From assembly GCA_964497615.1 (NCBI GenBank), contig CAZCEC010000042.1, forward strand, positions 1-54,099: a stretch of 54,099 nucleotides of DNA, given 5' to 3'. Every line of letters begins with the position of its first letter. Within the stretch, counting starts at the first letter, position 1. This document shows positions 32,564-40,812 of this stretch, piece by piece. Made by a program: the position numbers and the translations under genes. The DNA comes from CAZCEC01 sp964497615. Its GTDB lineage: Bacteria > Chloroflexota > Anaerolineae > Anaerolineales > UBA6663. The notes below the pieces were generated by a model. It did not search any database and was not told the origin of the DNA. It worked only from the letters and a program-made list of their open reading frames with translations.

Positions 32564-35500
32564 GGGGCTTTCTTCGAGTCCGAGCGGGCTTTCCGTTTCC
32601 ACCAGATTACGCCAAGCACCGGCAGGCTGAATAGGGCCACAAGCACCGCCGAATAGGTGACAAATGTAATGATTTGAGCCGTATTTATCCCCATGCGCGC
32701 CAGCCAGTTCCGCGCCCGCGCGGCGGGGCTTGGCTCCCACACGGCAGAGATGGGCATGGCCGTGGCGGGGCGGAGGGCAGCAAGAATCGCTTCGTCCAGG
32801 GGAGCGGGGTGAAGATGCTCAGGATCTAGGGCCAGCATCGAGTTGGCTGGAACAACCGTAATCGGACCGGTATCGTCCAGCTTGCGAGCCCCAGCTTCAC
32901 CCTCGAGAACGTAAAGCCAGGCGGTTTGCCCAAGCACGTTCTCCAGCGCGAAGCGGCCGCTGGAGATGGTGATGGCCACGCCGGCTGTTTCGAGGGTGAG
33001 CGGCGCGGGGCTGGCGGATTGGCCCCACGACCAGCCGCGCTCCAAGGCGAGCGTGTGTCCCTCCAAAACGGCGAGGCTCTCAGCAGGCAGGATGACTTCG
33101 CCGCTGCCCCAGGGCAGGTGCCGAGTGCCAGGGCGCTCGATCAGGTCGAAGCTCAGCGCGCCCGTTTGGTCGGCCGCCCCCGAGATGGCCTGCGCCTGGC
33201 TGAAGTAGCCGGGCGCGCTAACGATGACGGCCCGGCCCGGCGCGGGCGCTTCCCACATCGTCCAACCGCCGGTGGCGGGGCCGACGGTGCTGGCGAGGCG
33301 ATTGCCATCCACCGCGGCCCAGGCGAAGGGCAGGGGACGGCCAGCGCTATTGCGCGCCACGCCGCGCAGGGTCAGGCCTTCGAGCGGCGCGAGCGCCAGC
33401 GTGGCCTCGGCTTGAGGCGTGATGGTGAGATCGAGTGCCAGGGCCGGGCTGGTAAGTCCGTGCTCGGCGAGGGCGGCGGCTTCGGCCACGATCAAGTAAG
33501 GCTGGATAGGCAGATCGGCGAAGGCGAAGGCGCCATCCTGGCCGGCAAGAGTTTGCACGTTGACGCCGCTGGTAGGGTCAACGGCCCAGATGGGGATGCC
33601 GGTCAGATCGGCGGCTGCCCCGGAGAGGCGGCCCGTGATGGCGCCGCGCTGGGCGCGAACGACGAGCGTCAATGGCGCCGCCTCCACCGCGCCCGCGGGC
33701 AAGGTCAACTCGACCGGCGCTAGGCTCTCGTACCGCACGCCATCCACGATGCTGGGCGGCACACTGATTGAGTAGTGGGTGGGCACTTCGGAGAGCGCCT
33801 CCACTTGCAGGGCCGCAGCGCCGCCGGCATCAGTCATGCCTGCGAACGAGCGCCCGCGCCAATCGTATAGGCGAGTCTGAGCCTGCACCAGCAAGTCTGC
33901 GGCAGGCAGCGCCGCGCCGCCCTCCAGCACGGCCTGCACGGTCAGGCTGGCGCTCTGGCTGCGATCCACGGTAATCCAGCGCTCATCTGAGGCGACTTGG
34001 CCGTCTGCGCCGACGGCCGTCACGACCAACCGTACATCGCCGGGGGGCAGGAATGGATTTTCAGCGAGGGTTTCGTCGTGGCACATGACGCAGCCGCGCT
34101 CTTCGATGGGCACCTCCAGCACGATGCCATCGGGCCGCAGGTCGGTGATGAAGTAGAAGCGGCCGTCGACCTCGGCCTGCGTGGTGGCGGCTGCCGTCTG
34201 CACTCCGCCCGACCAGATTTCCAGGCGCACTTCGAGGTCAGCAGGCTGGCCCGCGGCGGCGAACACCCGGCCGCTGATCGGCAAGGCCGTGTGATGGCTG
34301 GGGACATAGAGGTGCTCGCCGTTGCCGGGCGCGGAGAGGCCGACGCTGAGGGCGCGCGTGGCGCGCTGTACGCCCACTTGATAGGCGAGATCCTCAATCG
34401 TGCCGTAAAGGGTATTGTCCCCCGCTGAACGCGGGAAGGCGGGGCACCAGTTCAACCCCAGCGAGCCCTCCCAATGGCAAGCGCCACAGGCCACGTCCAC
34501 GACCGGCGGCGGGCTGGTGACGCCATTGGGCCGCGAGAGGTCGCCGCGTGGATGGTGGCAGGTGACGCAACTCGCGTCTACGCTGGGGGGCGCTTCGAGG
34601 GGCTCCGTGGGGGAGGCGGGGGCGCCTGGTTCCACGGTCCATAGCCGGATCGTGTTGTCGGCCGCGGCGGTGGCGAGGAGGTGCCCGTCGGGGGCATAGG
34701 CGACGCCGAAGACGAAGTTGTCATGCCCGATCAGGATGCGCAGGGGCGCGCCGTCGGACACGCGCCACAGGCGGGTGGTCTTGTCTACGGAGCCGGTGGC
34801 GAGGGTTTGCCCATCGGGGGAGAACGCGACACTGAGCACGCTAAAGGCATGATCGGTGAGGGTCAGCAAGGATGCGCCGTCGCTGACGCGCCATAAGCGG
34901 GCTGTGGCGTCGAACGCGCCCGAGGCCAAAGTCTGCCCATCGGGCGAGAAGGCCAGCGCCCGAATCCAGGCCGAGTGCCCGGCCAGGCGGCGCACGAGTG
35001 TGCCGTCGACGACATTCAGCAGGTGGATTTGATTGTCGCCAGCCCCGGCGGCCAGCAGGCGGCCATCGGGCGAAAAGGCTACTACCCGCAAGCCGGTCAG
35101 GCTGTCGGAGACGGTGCGCAGCAGGGTGCCATCGCCAGGGCGCCACCAGCGCAGGGCGCCGTCGTCGCAGGCGGTGATGAGCACCGCGCCGTCGGGCGAG
35201 AAGGCCACGCTCCGCACCCAACTGCCGTGGTCGGTAAGCTCATGCAGCAGCGCGCCGTCGCTCACGCGCCACAGCCGCACTGTGGTGTCGTAGTAGCCGG
35301 CAGCCAAGGTCTGTCCGTCCGGCGAAAACGCCACGCTGCGCACCCAGACGGGGCTGGGGATGAAGCGCAGTTCACTATACTGGCGCGCATCGTAGATTAC
35401 GAGGCCGCTGTCGGTGCCGACGGCCAGCAACAGCCCATCGGGGGAATAGGCCAGCGCATGGGCGCGGCCGGCTCCGGTGGGCGACAGGGTGATGATTGAG

Positions 35501-35607
35501 TCAAGCGGTGGCGCGGCCAGCGGCGCGGCGGACGGGCTGATGCCGAGGGCAAGCAGCAGGCTTAGGGCGAGGCTGAGCAAGGCGGGCGACGCGATGGGGA
35601 GGCGCAT
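32560..35607 (-). CDS. WD40 beta-propeller fused to a triheme cytochrome c, membrane-anchored
   Basis: A 1,015-residue exported protein. A Sec-type signal (residues 1-32) is followed by seven WD40 repeats (about 45-325, each with an AFSPDG core and RLW strand end), i.e. a complete propeller. Three heme c sites follow: C347VTCH351, C374GACH378 and C506VMCH510. Then come carboxypeptidase-regulatory/Ig-like beta domains (about 400-930), and finally one transmembrane helix (about 975-1000, TFVTYSAVLVALFSLPVLGVIWW) with a basic cytoplasmic tail. It would sit outside the membrane, anchored at its C-terminus. Located between dmsC-like and torD-like genes, it is probably an electron-transfer or docking partner of the Mo enzyme. 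I know of no characterised protein with this arrangement. Confidence 0.85.
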   Translation of the reverse strand: MRLPIASPALLSLALSLLLALGISPSAAPLAAPPLDSIITLSPTGAGRAHALAYSPDGLLLAVGTDSGLVIYDARQYSELRFIPSPVWVRSVAFSPDGQTLAAGYYDTTVRLWRVSDGALLHELTDHGSWVRSVAFSPDGAVLITACDDGALRWWRPGDGTLLRTVSDSLTGLRVVAFSPDGRLLAAGAGDNQIHLLNVVDGTLVRRLAGHSAWIRALAFSPDGQTLASGAFDATARLWRVSDGASLLTLTDHAFSVLSVAFSPDGQTLATGSVDKTTRLWRVSDGAPLRILIGHDNFVFGVAYAPDGHLLATAAADNTIRLWTVEPGAPASPTEPLEAPPSVDASCVTCHHPRGDLSRPNGVTSPPPVVDVACGACHWEGSLGLNWCPAFPRSAGDNTLYGTIEDLAYQVGVQRATRALSVGLSAPGNGEHLYVPSHHTALPISGRVFAAAGQPADLEVRLEIWSGGVQTAAATTQAEVDGRFYFITDLRPDGIVLEVPIEERGCVMCHDETLAENPFLPPGDVRLVVTAVGADGQVASDERWITVDRSQSASLTVQAVLEGGAALPAADLLVQAQTRLYDWRGRSFAGMTDAGGAAALQVEALSEVPTHYSISVPPSIVDGVRYESLAPVELTLPAGAVEAAPLTLVVRAQRGAITGRLSGAAADLTGIPIWAVDPTSGVNVQTLAGQDGAFAFADLPIQPYLIVAEAAALAEHGLTSPALALDLTITPQAEATLALAPLEGLTLRGVARNSAGRPLPFAWAAVDGNRLASTVGPATGGWTMWEAPAPGRAVIVSAPGYFSQAQAISGAADQTGALSFDLIERPGTRHLPWGSGEVILPAESLAVLEGHTLALERGWSWGQSASPAPLTLETAGVAITISSGRFALENVLGQTAWLYVLEGEAGARKLDDTGPITVVPANSMLALDPEHLHPAPLDEAILAALRPATAMPISAVWEPSPAARARNWLARMGINTAQIITFVTYSAVLVALFSLPVLGVIWWKRKARSDSKKAP

Positions 35608-35618
35608 GGGACAAGCTC

Positions 35619-35652
35619 AAACCAGGGGCGCCTCACTGGGAAGCACCCCTGG
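35619..35652 (-). terminator. Internal hairpin between dmsC-like and WD40-cytochrome genes
   Basis: CCAGGGG/CCCCTGG (35622-35628, 35646-35652) forms a 7-bp stem followed on the minus strand by TTTG. The loop CTTCCCAGTGAGG nearly matches that of the terminator at 27861. It could lower expression of downstream genes relative to dmsABC. Confidence 0.55.
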
Positions 35653-35684
35653 CAGACACAAACTGCGGTCAAGGCCGCCCGGCG

Positions 35685-36608
35685 CTACAGGCCGACCTTG
35701 ACGTGCGCGGCGTAGAACATGAAGCGGCCGAGCACCTCCGAGACCAGGACCAGCGCGAAGGCGGCGTAGGCCAGGTTGCCTAGGACGTTCTCGCGCCCGG
35801 CGCTGGCAGCATTGCGATACAGGAACACGCCCAGCAGGCCCGCGCCCACGAAAACGAGCACCAACCGGAGGGCGAGCACCAGCCCGAAGTCATTGAACAT
35901 CAGCGCCGCCGAGGTGCGGGCGGCGTCAACGGGCATGGCAGCCAAGTAGGCCACCTGCAGCGGGGCGACGACGATCTCAATCCCCATCAGGATGACTGAG
36001 ACGACGGCGAACCAGCGCAGTGCGCCGCGCAGCAGCGCGCACTGCGCCTCCGCACAGTCGGCGGCCTGGCGCCGCACGTAGGCGTAGTTGGCCACGAAGG
36101 CCGCGCCCAGGGCCAGCACGCCCAACAGCAGCGTGGTGGTGAAGAAGGCCACCGGGGTGCCGATCGTGTTCCAGGCCGGCTGCAGCGGGAGTTGGTAGAC
36201 CATGGCCATGCTGAAGACCAGGAACAGGCCGATGAGGGCAGCGATCCCGGCGATCACGGACCGCACGGCAAAGCTGCCGAGTTTGCGCCACTGCATGAAA
36301 GCGAACAGGGCGCCAGTGCCGGCGAACAACACGCTGGCCAGGATCTCGCGGCTGAGCCAAGACTGGCCGACGTTCGCGACGGCGCGATAGGCGTTGAGCG
36401 GGTTGCCCAGGTGGAACAGGGAAACCAGCAGCGCCAGCACGATCACTGGCCCGATGGCCAGCAGGGCGCGGTCGCTCAGGCGGTCGGCCTCCGCTTCGCC
36501 GGCCTTGCGCGCGGCAAAGAAGTGGACGAAGCCCAGGACAACGAACGCGCCCACCGACATCTGGCTGAGAATGGTGAAGGCGATGAGGGACCATTCACGG
36601 ACGTTCAT
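35685..36608 (-). CDS. dmsC: DmsC-type membrane anchor subunit
   Basis: A 307-residue integral membrane protein with about eight helices, starting MNVREWSLIAFTILSQMSVGAF, a typical DmsC opening. It also has the LFHLGNPLNAYRAVANVGQSWLSREI quinol-site region typical of the family. It anchors the catalytic and Fe-S subunits and exchanges electrons with the quinone pool. One base separates it from dmsB. Confidence 0.9.
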   Translation of the reverse strand: MNVREWSLIAFTILSQMSVGAFVVLGFVHFFAARKAGEAEADRLSDRALLAIGPVIVLALLVSLFHLGNPLNAYRAVANVGQSWLSREILASVLFAGTGALFAFMQWRKLGSFAVRSVIAGIAALIGLFLVFSMAMVYQLPLQPAWNTIGTPVAFFTTTLLLGVLALGAAFVANYAYVRRQAADCAEAQCALLRGALRWFAVVSVILMGIEIVVAPLQVAYLAAMPVDAARTSAALMFNDFGLVLALRLVLVFVGAGLLGVFLYRNAASAGRENVLGNLAYAAFALVLVSEVLGRFMFYAAHVKVGL

Positions 36609-36609
36609 G

Positions 36610-37236
36610 TCACAGCTCCTCCTCCAGCATCAGGATGGCGCCGGTCCCCTCGCCGCTCAACTGCGCGGACGGGTGGGGGGTGATCACCAGTGATGGCTGG
36701 GTGTAGGCGGCCTCGGGCAGCGGCTCGATGGCATCCACCCCGCCGTAGCGGAGGCGGAGCTCGTTCAAGTCGCCGAAGTCCAGCGCGCGCATGACGCACG
36801 CGTCGACGCAGGCGGGCTTCTGGCCCTGCGCCAGCAGGTCCTCGCAGGCGGTGCACTTGGTCATGACGCCCTTGGCCTCGTCAAACCGGGGGGCGCCGTA
36901 GGGGCAGGCCCACTCGCAGTAGCGGCAGCCAATGCACTTGTCCGCGTCAATCAGCACCACGCCGTCGTCGCGCTTGGTCATCGCGCCGGCTGGGCACACT
37001 TGGGTGCACTGCGCATCCTGGCAGTGCATGCAGGCGATGGACAGGCCGTAGGCGAAGACGCCGTTGGGCGCCATCACGCCATTGGCCTGCGGCACCCAGG
37101 TGCCGCCGCCGTATTGGAACACGCGCCGCCAGACGAGGTCGGCGGATAAGTCGTTCTTGTCCTGACACGCGACCTGACAGGCCTTGCAGGCGGTGCAGGC
37201 GCTCGCGTTAAAGTAGAAGCCGAGTTGTTTTGCCAT
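36610..37236 (-). CDS. dmsB: DmsB-type 4Fe-4S electron-transfer subunit
   Basis: A 208-residue ferredoxin subunit with the four cysteine groups of the DmsB/NrfC family: CTACKACQVACQ, CMHCQDAQCTQVCP, CIGCRYCEWACP and CTACEDLLAQGQKPACVDAC. Each binds one [4Fe-4S] cluster, relaying electrons between the membrane anchor and the Mo subunit. The ATG at 37234-37236 is preceded by GGAGG at 37246-37250; the longer frame upstream overlaps dmsA and is rejected. No own signal peptide, consistent with co-export with the Tat-dependent subunit. Confidence 0.93.
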   Translation of the reverse strand: MAKQLGFYFNASACTACKACQVACQDKNDLSADLVWRRVFQYGGGTWVPQANGVMAPNGVFAYGLSIACMHCQDAQCTQVCPAGAMTKRDDGVVLIDADKCIGCRYCEWACPYGAPRFDEAKGVMTKCTACEDLLAQGQKPACVDACVMRALDFGDLNELRLRYGGVDAIEPLPEAAYTQPSLVITPHPSAQLSGEGTGAILMLEEEL

Positions 37237-37240
37237 GGCG

Positions 37241-39867
37241 TTATGCCTCCGAGATTGGAATCCGCTGGGGCCAGAGGTAGTCCGCGTCCAGCGCCGGGCC
37301 GGTGTACTTCTCGACCTCGGCGATGCAGCTGTTCCACGGCTCCTGACCCTGGCCGGCCAGGTGCTGTCCGCACAGGACGTTCGTGCAGCCCGCCAAGTCA
37401 ATGCCCCGGTCCTCATCCATCTGCACCCAGGCACCCTCGCTGAGGGTGACCACGCCCGGCATTACCCGCGGGGTGACCAGCGCGTGCCGGATGATCTTGC
37501 CCCACTGGCTCTTCACCAGGATGGTGTCGCCGGTTTGGATGCCACGCGCCTCCGCGTCCACAGGATTGATCCAGACTTCCTGCGGGAAGGCGCGGCGCAG
37601 CTGGGTGATGTTGTCGAACACCGAATGGCTGCGGCGCAGGTTGTGCGGGTTGCAGATCTGGAGCGGCAGCTTGCCCTTGATCCTGGCCCGGAAGTCGCTG
37701 AAGGTAGACTCGAAGCCTTCCACCGGCGGGGTGTACTGCGCGACAGGCGCGATGGTGGTGAACCCGTAGGCGGCGATTTGCTCGGCCAAGGCCGGGCAGT
37801 AGATCTCGTACTTGCCGCTTTCGGTCTTGAGCGGGTTGGCCACGGGGTCGTTCCGGAAGGCCTGCGCAGCGATGTAGGTGAAGGCGTCGCCGGGCGAGCG
37901 TGGCACCTGGTACACGCCGGCCTGGCGGAACTCCGCCAGGGTGATGCGGCCCACCTGGGGCTCGCCCTCGACACCCAGCGCGGCGATGTCGTCCGCGGTG
38001 ATGGTGAGCAGGAGTTCGGTGCCGGAGTTGTCGGGCAGGACGACCTTGGCGCCGGCCAGTTGGTTGAAGACCTGCTGTTTGCGGCTGATGGGGTAGAGGG
38101 CGTCCGGGTCCAGGCCCAGGCGCGTGGCGAGTTCGCGCTCGATCCACTGGCAGTCGCGCGCCTCAAACAGCGGCTGGGTGATTTGCTCGTACCACAGGAT
38201 CATCTCCGGGTTGCCCGAGTTGAAGCCGCCAAAATCCTGCTCCCAGGGGGTGGTGGTCGGCAGCACCACGTCGGCGTACTTGGCCGTGGTCGAGAGCACG
38301 ATGTCGCTGACGACCACGAACTCAAGCTTGCGGTAGGCCTCGATGCCCTTGATGGTGCCGGAGGCCTGGTTGAGGGCGTTGCCGCCGTTGCCTTCCTGCA
38401 CGCGGTAAATCATGCGCAGGTCGCAGGGGATCAGGCCGCGGACCGTGGCGTGGTACTGGTTGTTGAGGATGGCATCCCAGAACTCTTCGTAGGCAATCGC
38501 CTGGAATTCGCGGTTCTTGGGATCGGAGAAGCCGTAGCCGACGGCGATGCCAGCAGCCAGCGGGTTGGGGATGCTGGGCAGCTTGGAGCCGCCGTTGCTC
38601 ACCAGGCGCGGGCCGCCGTAGCTGGCGCCGTTGTGGTAGTTGTGGCAGATGGCGGCGCCCTCGAAGCCAACATTGCCCGTCATCCAGCCGACGGTCAGGA
38701 AGGCCTGGCAGAACTGCTCGCCATAGTAGGTGCGCGCCGCGGCCGACGACGATAGCATGGTCATCGGTTTGGTGGTCGCGATTTGGTGGGCGAAGCTGCG
38801 GATGGTCTCCACCGGGGTGCCGCAGATGGCGGACGCCCACTCCGGCGTCTTGGGGACACCGTCAAAGGTGCCGAGCACATAGTCCTTGAAGTTGTGCGTG
38901 GCGTTGCTCCAGCGCGGCATGTGCTGGGCGTCGAAGCCGCTGGTGTACTTGTCCAGGAACTCTTGATCCTGGAGGTTATTGGTGATGATGTAGTGGGCCA
39001 TGCCCAGCAGCAAGGCCGCGTCGGTGGAGGGCCGCACCGGGATCCACTCATCGGCCAGGGCCAGGGACGAGTGGTTGTGCTCCGGCGAGACGACGATGTA
39101 CTTGGCCCCGGCCTGCTTGGCCTGGAAGTGGTTGTAGGCGGGGTTGCCGCCGCTGCTGACGGCGGGGTTGGAGCCCCACAGCACCACCAGCTTGGCCTTG
39201 CGATACTGGAGCCGGTCGTTGCCGCCGTACAGGCCGCCGGTCATGAAGTTGCGCACCTGCGGCCAGGCGCCTTCCGAGGTGACGCCCCAGCTATCCATGC
39301 CGCCGCCGAAGGCGTTGATGAGGCGGCTGCTGGTGCGTGGCAGGAAGATGGAGGCGTTGCCGAACTCGGTCTTGATGCGCTTTAGCTCGCTGGCGACGAT
39401 GTCGAGCGCTTCGTCCCAACTGATGCGGACCCATTCGTCGCGGCCGCGCAGCGAGCGGTCGCCACCGCCGGGCGCCCAGTTCTTGCGCTTCATCGGGTAC
39501 TTGAGCCGGTCGGCGCCGAAGACTTGCTGGCGCTGGGAACGGCCCCGGGCGCAGCCGCGCTGCTGGGGATAGTCGGGCGTGTCGGGGTGCAGNNNNNNNN
39601 NNCGTCCGTCTTTTGGCGCAGGACGACGCCGTCCTCGACGAGGGCGTAGTTGGCGCAGCGCCCGCCGCAGTTGTGCCAGCAGGCGACTGGCATCCATTTG
39701 CTCTCACCGGCTGCCGCCACGGCCGCGGTCTGTGCTGCCTGCAGCCCGTAGGACAGGCCGCCGGCCAGGGCCGCGGTGCCGCCCAGCGCCGCGCTCCATT
39801 TGAGGAAGCTGCGCCGGGTGAGGACGGTATCGGTGAGGGCTTTGGTGAGGAAGTTTTCTTCACTCAT
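37241..39867 (-). CDS. dmsA: DMSO reductase-family molybdopterin oxidoreductase, catalytic subunit (contains scaffold gap)
   Basis: A catalytic subunit of roughly 875 residues, interrupted by ten Ns at 39593-39602. The N-terminal fragment (from ATG 39867, GGAGG 8 nt upstream) has a twin-arginine signal TRRSFLK at residues 17-23. It is followed by the Fe-S ligands CWHNCGGRC, with the next Cys after the gap in QQRGCARGR. WGSNPAVSSGGNPAYN, ISWDEALDIV and the C-terminal cofactor-binding domain (VRHALVTPR region) are intact. The frames on the two sides differ by the arbitrary N count; comparison with family form suggests only a few residues are missing. Substrate may be DMSO, TMAO or another oxo compound, or the enzyme may act in the oxidative direction; sequence alone does not decide. 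Confidence 0.9.
39593..39602. other. Scaffold gap (10 N)
   Basis: Ten Ns inside the Mo-subunit gene. The left fragment ends in QKTD and the right resumes at HPDTPDYPQQRG. In relatives these follow almost immediately, so the true gap is probably very short. Confidence 0.95.
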
Positions 39868-39961
39868 CTGAATGTCCTCCGAAAGGTGATTCTGCCGGGA
39901 GGTCGTGCGCGGGGGCCGGCAGTTCCCCCGAAATGAAAACGCAGTGTGGGTGTTCTTGCAT
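39860..39961 (-). CDS. Leader ORF of 33 codons, overlapping the dmsA start
   Basis: An open frame from ATG 39961 to TGA 39860-39862 with an ideal ribosome site, GAGGAG (39968-39973), 6 nt upstream. It begins MQEHPHC and ends HSDE; it is rich in His, Pro and acidic residues and has one Cys. Its stop lies inside the first codons of dmsA (8-nt overlap in another frame), so translation of dmsA is probably coupled to it. It could be a regulatory leader peptide or a small peptide product. No homology is recognised. Confidence 0.5.
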   Translation of the reverse strand: MQEHPHCVFISGELPAPAHDLPAESPFGGHSDE

Positions 39962-39982
39962 AGGGTTCTCCTCAAGCGTCGA

Positions 39983-40002
39983 ATTGTGCCAGAATGCACA
40001 AT
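39983..40002 (-). promoter_or_regulatory. Palindromic operator ATTGTGC-N6-GCACAAT
   Basis: Seven-base arms separated by six bases. The core TGTGC-N6-GCACA has the geometry of CRP/FNR-family sites (TGTGA-N6-TCACA). It lies 22 nt upstream of the leader ORF. A TCTAAT at 40012-40017 (minus strand) could be a -10 box just upstream, in which case the site would be downstream of the transcription start and repressive. Confidence 0.5.
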
Positions 40003-40053
40003 AAGGGCGCTATTAGAATATGCCCGCCGGCGCAGAATTACATCCCGCGATGG

Positions 40054-40086
40054 AATAATTCGGCCTCACCCTATTGGGTGAGGCCG
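40054..40086 (-). terminator. Terminator after the response regulator gene
   Basis: An 11-bp perfect stem (40061-40071 with 40076-40086) with loop TATT is followed on the minus strand by AATTATT. It ends the two-component transcript and separates it from the dms promoter region. Confidence 0.7.
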
Positions 40087-40111
40087 GTTCAGCTTGGGGG
40101 GCGGCTGGAGG

Positions 40112-40789
40112 TCAGGCGCTGAGAGGGGCCAGAGGGGTTTCAGTGAGGAGGCCGTTTTGCAGGGCGTAGGTGGCGGCCTGGGTGCGGTTGTGTAATTGGA
40201 GTTTGTCGAGGATGTTACGAATGTGGACCTTAACAGTATTGACCGTGATGCACAACGCCTGGGCGATTTCGGGGTTGCTGGCGCCCTGCGCCACCATGCG
40301 CAGCACCTCGACCTCGCGGTCGGTGAGGGCTTCGGTGCCGTCCGCGGCCGGCTGGCCGGCGGGGCGGGTGTAATGCTTGACCAGCCGCGCCGCCATGGCC
40401 CGCGTGAGGGCCGGCTCGCCCAAGGCCACGCCCGCCAGCAACTCAAACAACTCGTCGGCGTCCAGGCTCTTGAGCAAGTAGCCGGCGGCCCCCAGACGCA
40501 TGGCTTCGTATAAGTGGTCGTCCGATTCGGAGGCGGTGAGCATGACGACGGCGACGCGCGGCAACTGCTGGCGGATGGCCTGGGCGGCCTGCAAGCCGGT
40601 GGCTTCGGGCATGTTGATGTCCATCAGCACCAGGTCGGGCTGGAGCAGGTGCGCCAGCCGCACCGCTTCCAGGCCGGTGGCGGCCTCGCCCACCACTTCG
40701 ACCTGGTCGCGGCGGGTATGCATTAGGCCGATCAGGCCCTGCCGGAAGAGGCGGTGATCATCGGCGACCAGCACTCGCAATGGCAACAT
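40112..40789 (-). CDS. NarL/FixJ-type response regulator
   Basis: A 225-residue regulator. The receiver domain (about 4-120) has acidic pocket residues DD at 10-11 and phospho-acceptor D57 (LVLMDINMPE). The C-terminal LuxR-type helix-turn-helix (about 155-215) reads LTDREVEVLRMVAQGASNPEIAQAL followed by NTVKVHIRNILDKL. It begins 23 bp after the histidine kinase stop, so they are a cognate pair. Position directly upstream of the dms operon suggests it controls that operon. Confidence 0.93.
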   Translation of the reverse strand: MLPLRVLVADDHRLFRQGLIGLMHTRRDQVEVVGEAATGLEAVRLAHLLQPDLVLMDINMPEATGLQAAQAIRQQLPRVAVVMLTASESDDHLYEAMRLGAAGYLLKSLDADELFELLAGVALGEPALTRAMAARLVKHYTRPAGQPAADGTEALTDREVEVLRMVAQGASNPEIAQALCITVNTVKVHIRNILDKLQLHNRTQAATYALQNGLLTETPLAPLSA

Positions 40790-40812
40790 GGCGTGAAACC
40801 TCCTTGCGCAGC

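Noticed and set aside
32564..32740. N-terminal extension of the TorD-like protein
   Set aside because: It overlaps the 3' end of the WD40-cytochrome gene in another frame; an ATGA overlap at 32560-32563 gives a normal start.
39868..39999. GTG start at 39999 for the Mo subunit
   Set aside because: That start lies inside the palindromic operator. The ATG at 39867 has a good ribosome site and puts the twin-arginine motif at a normal distance.
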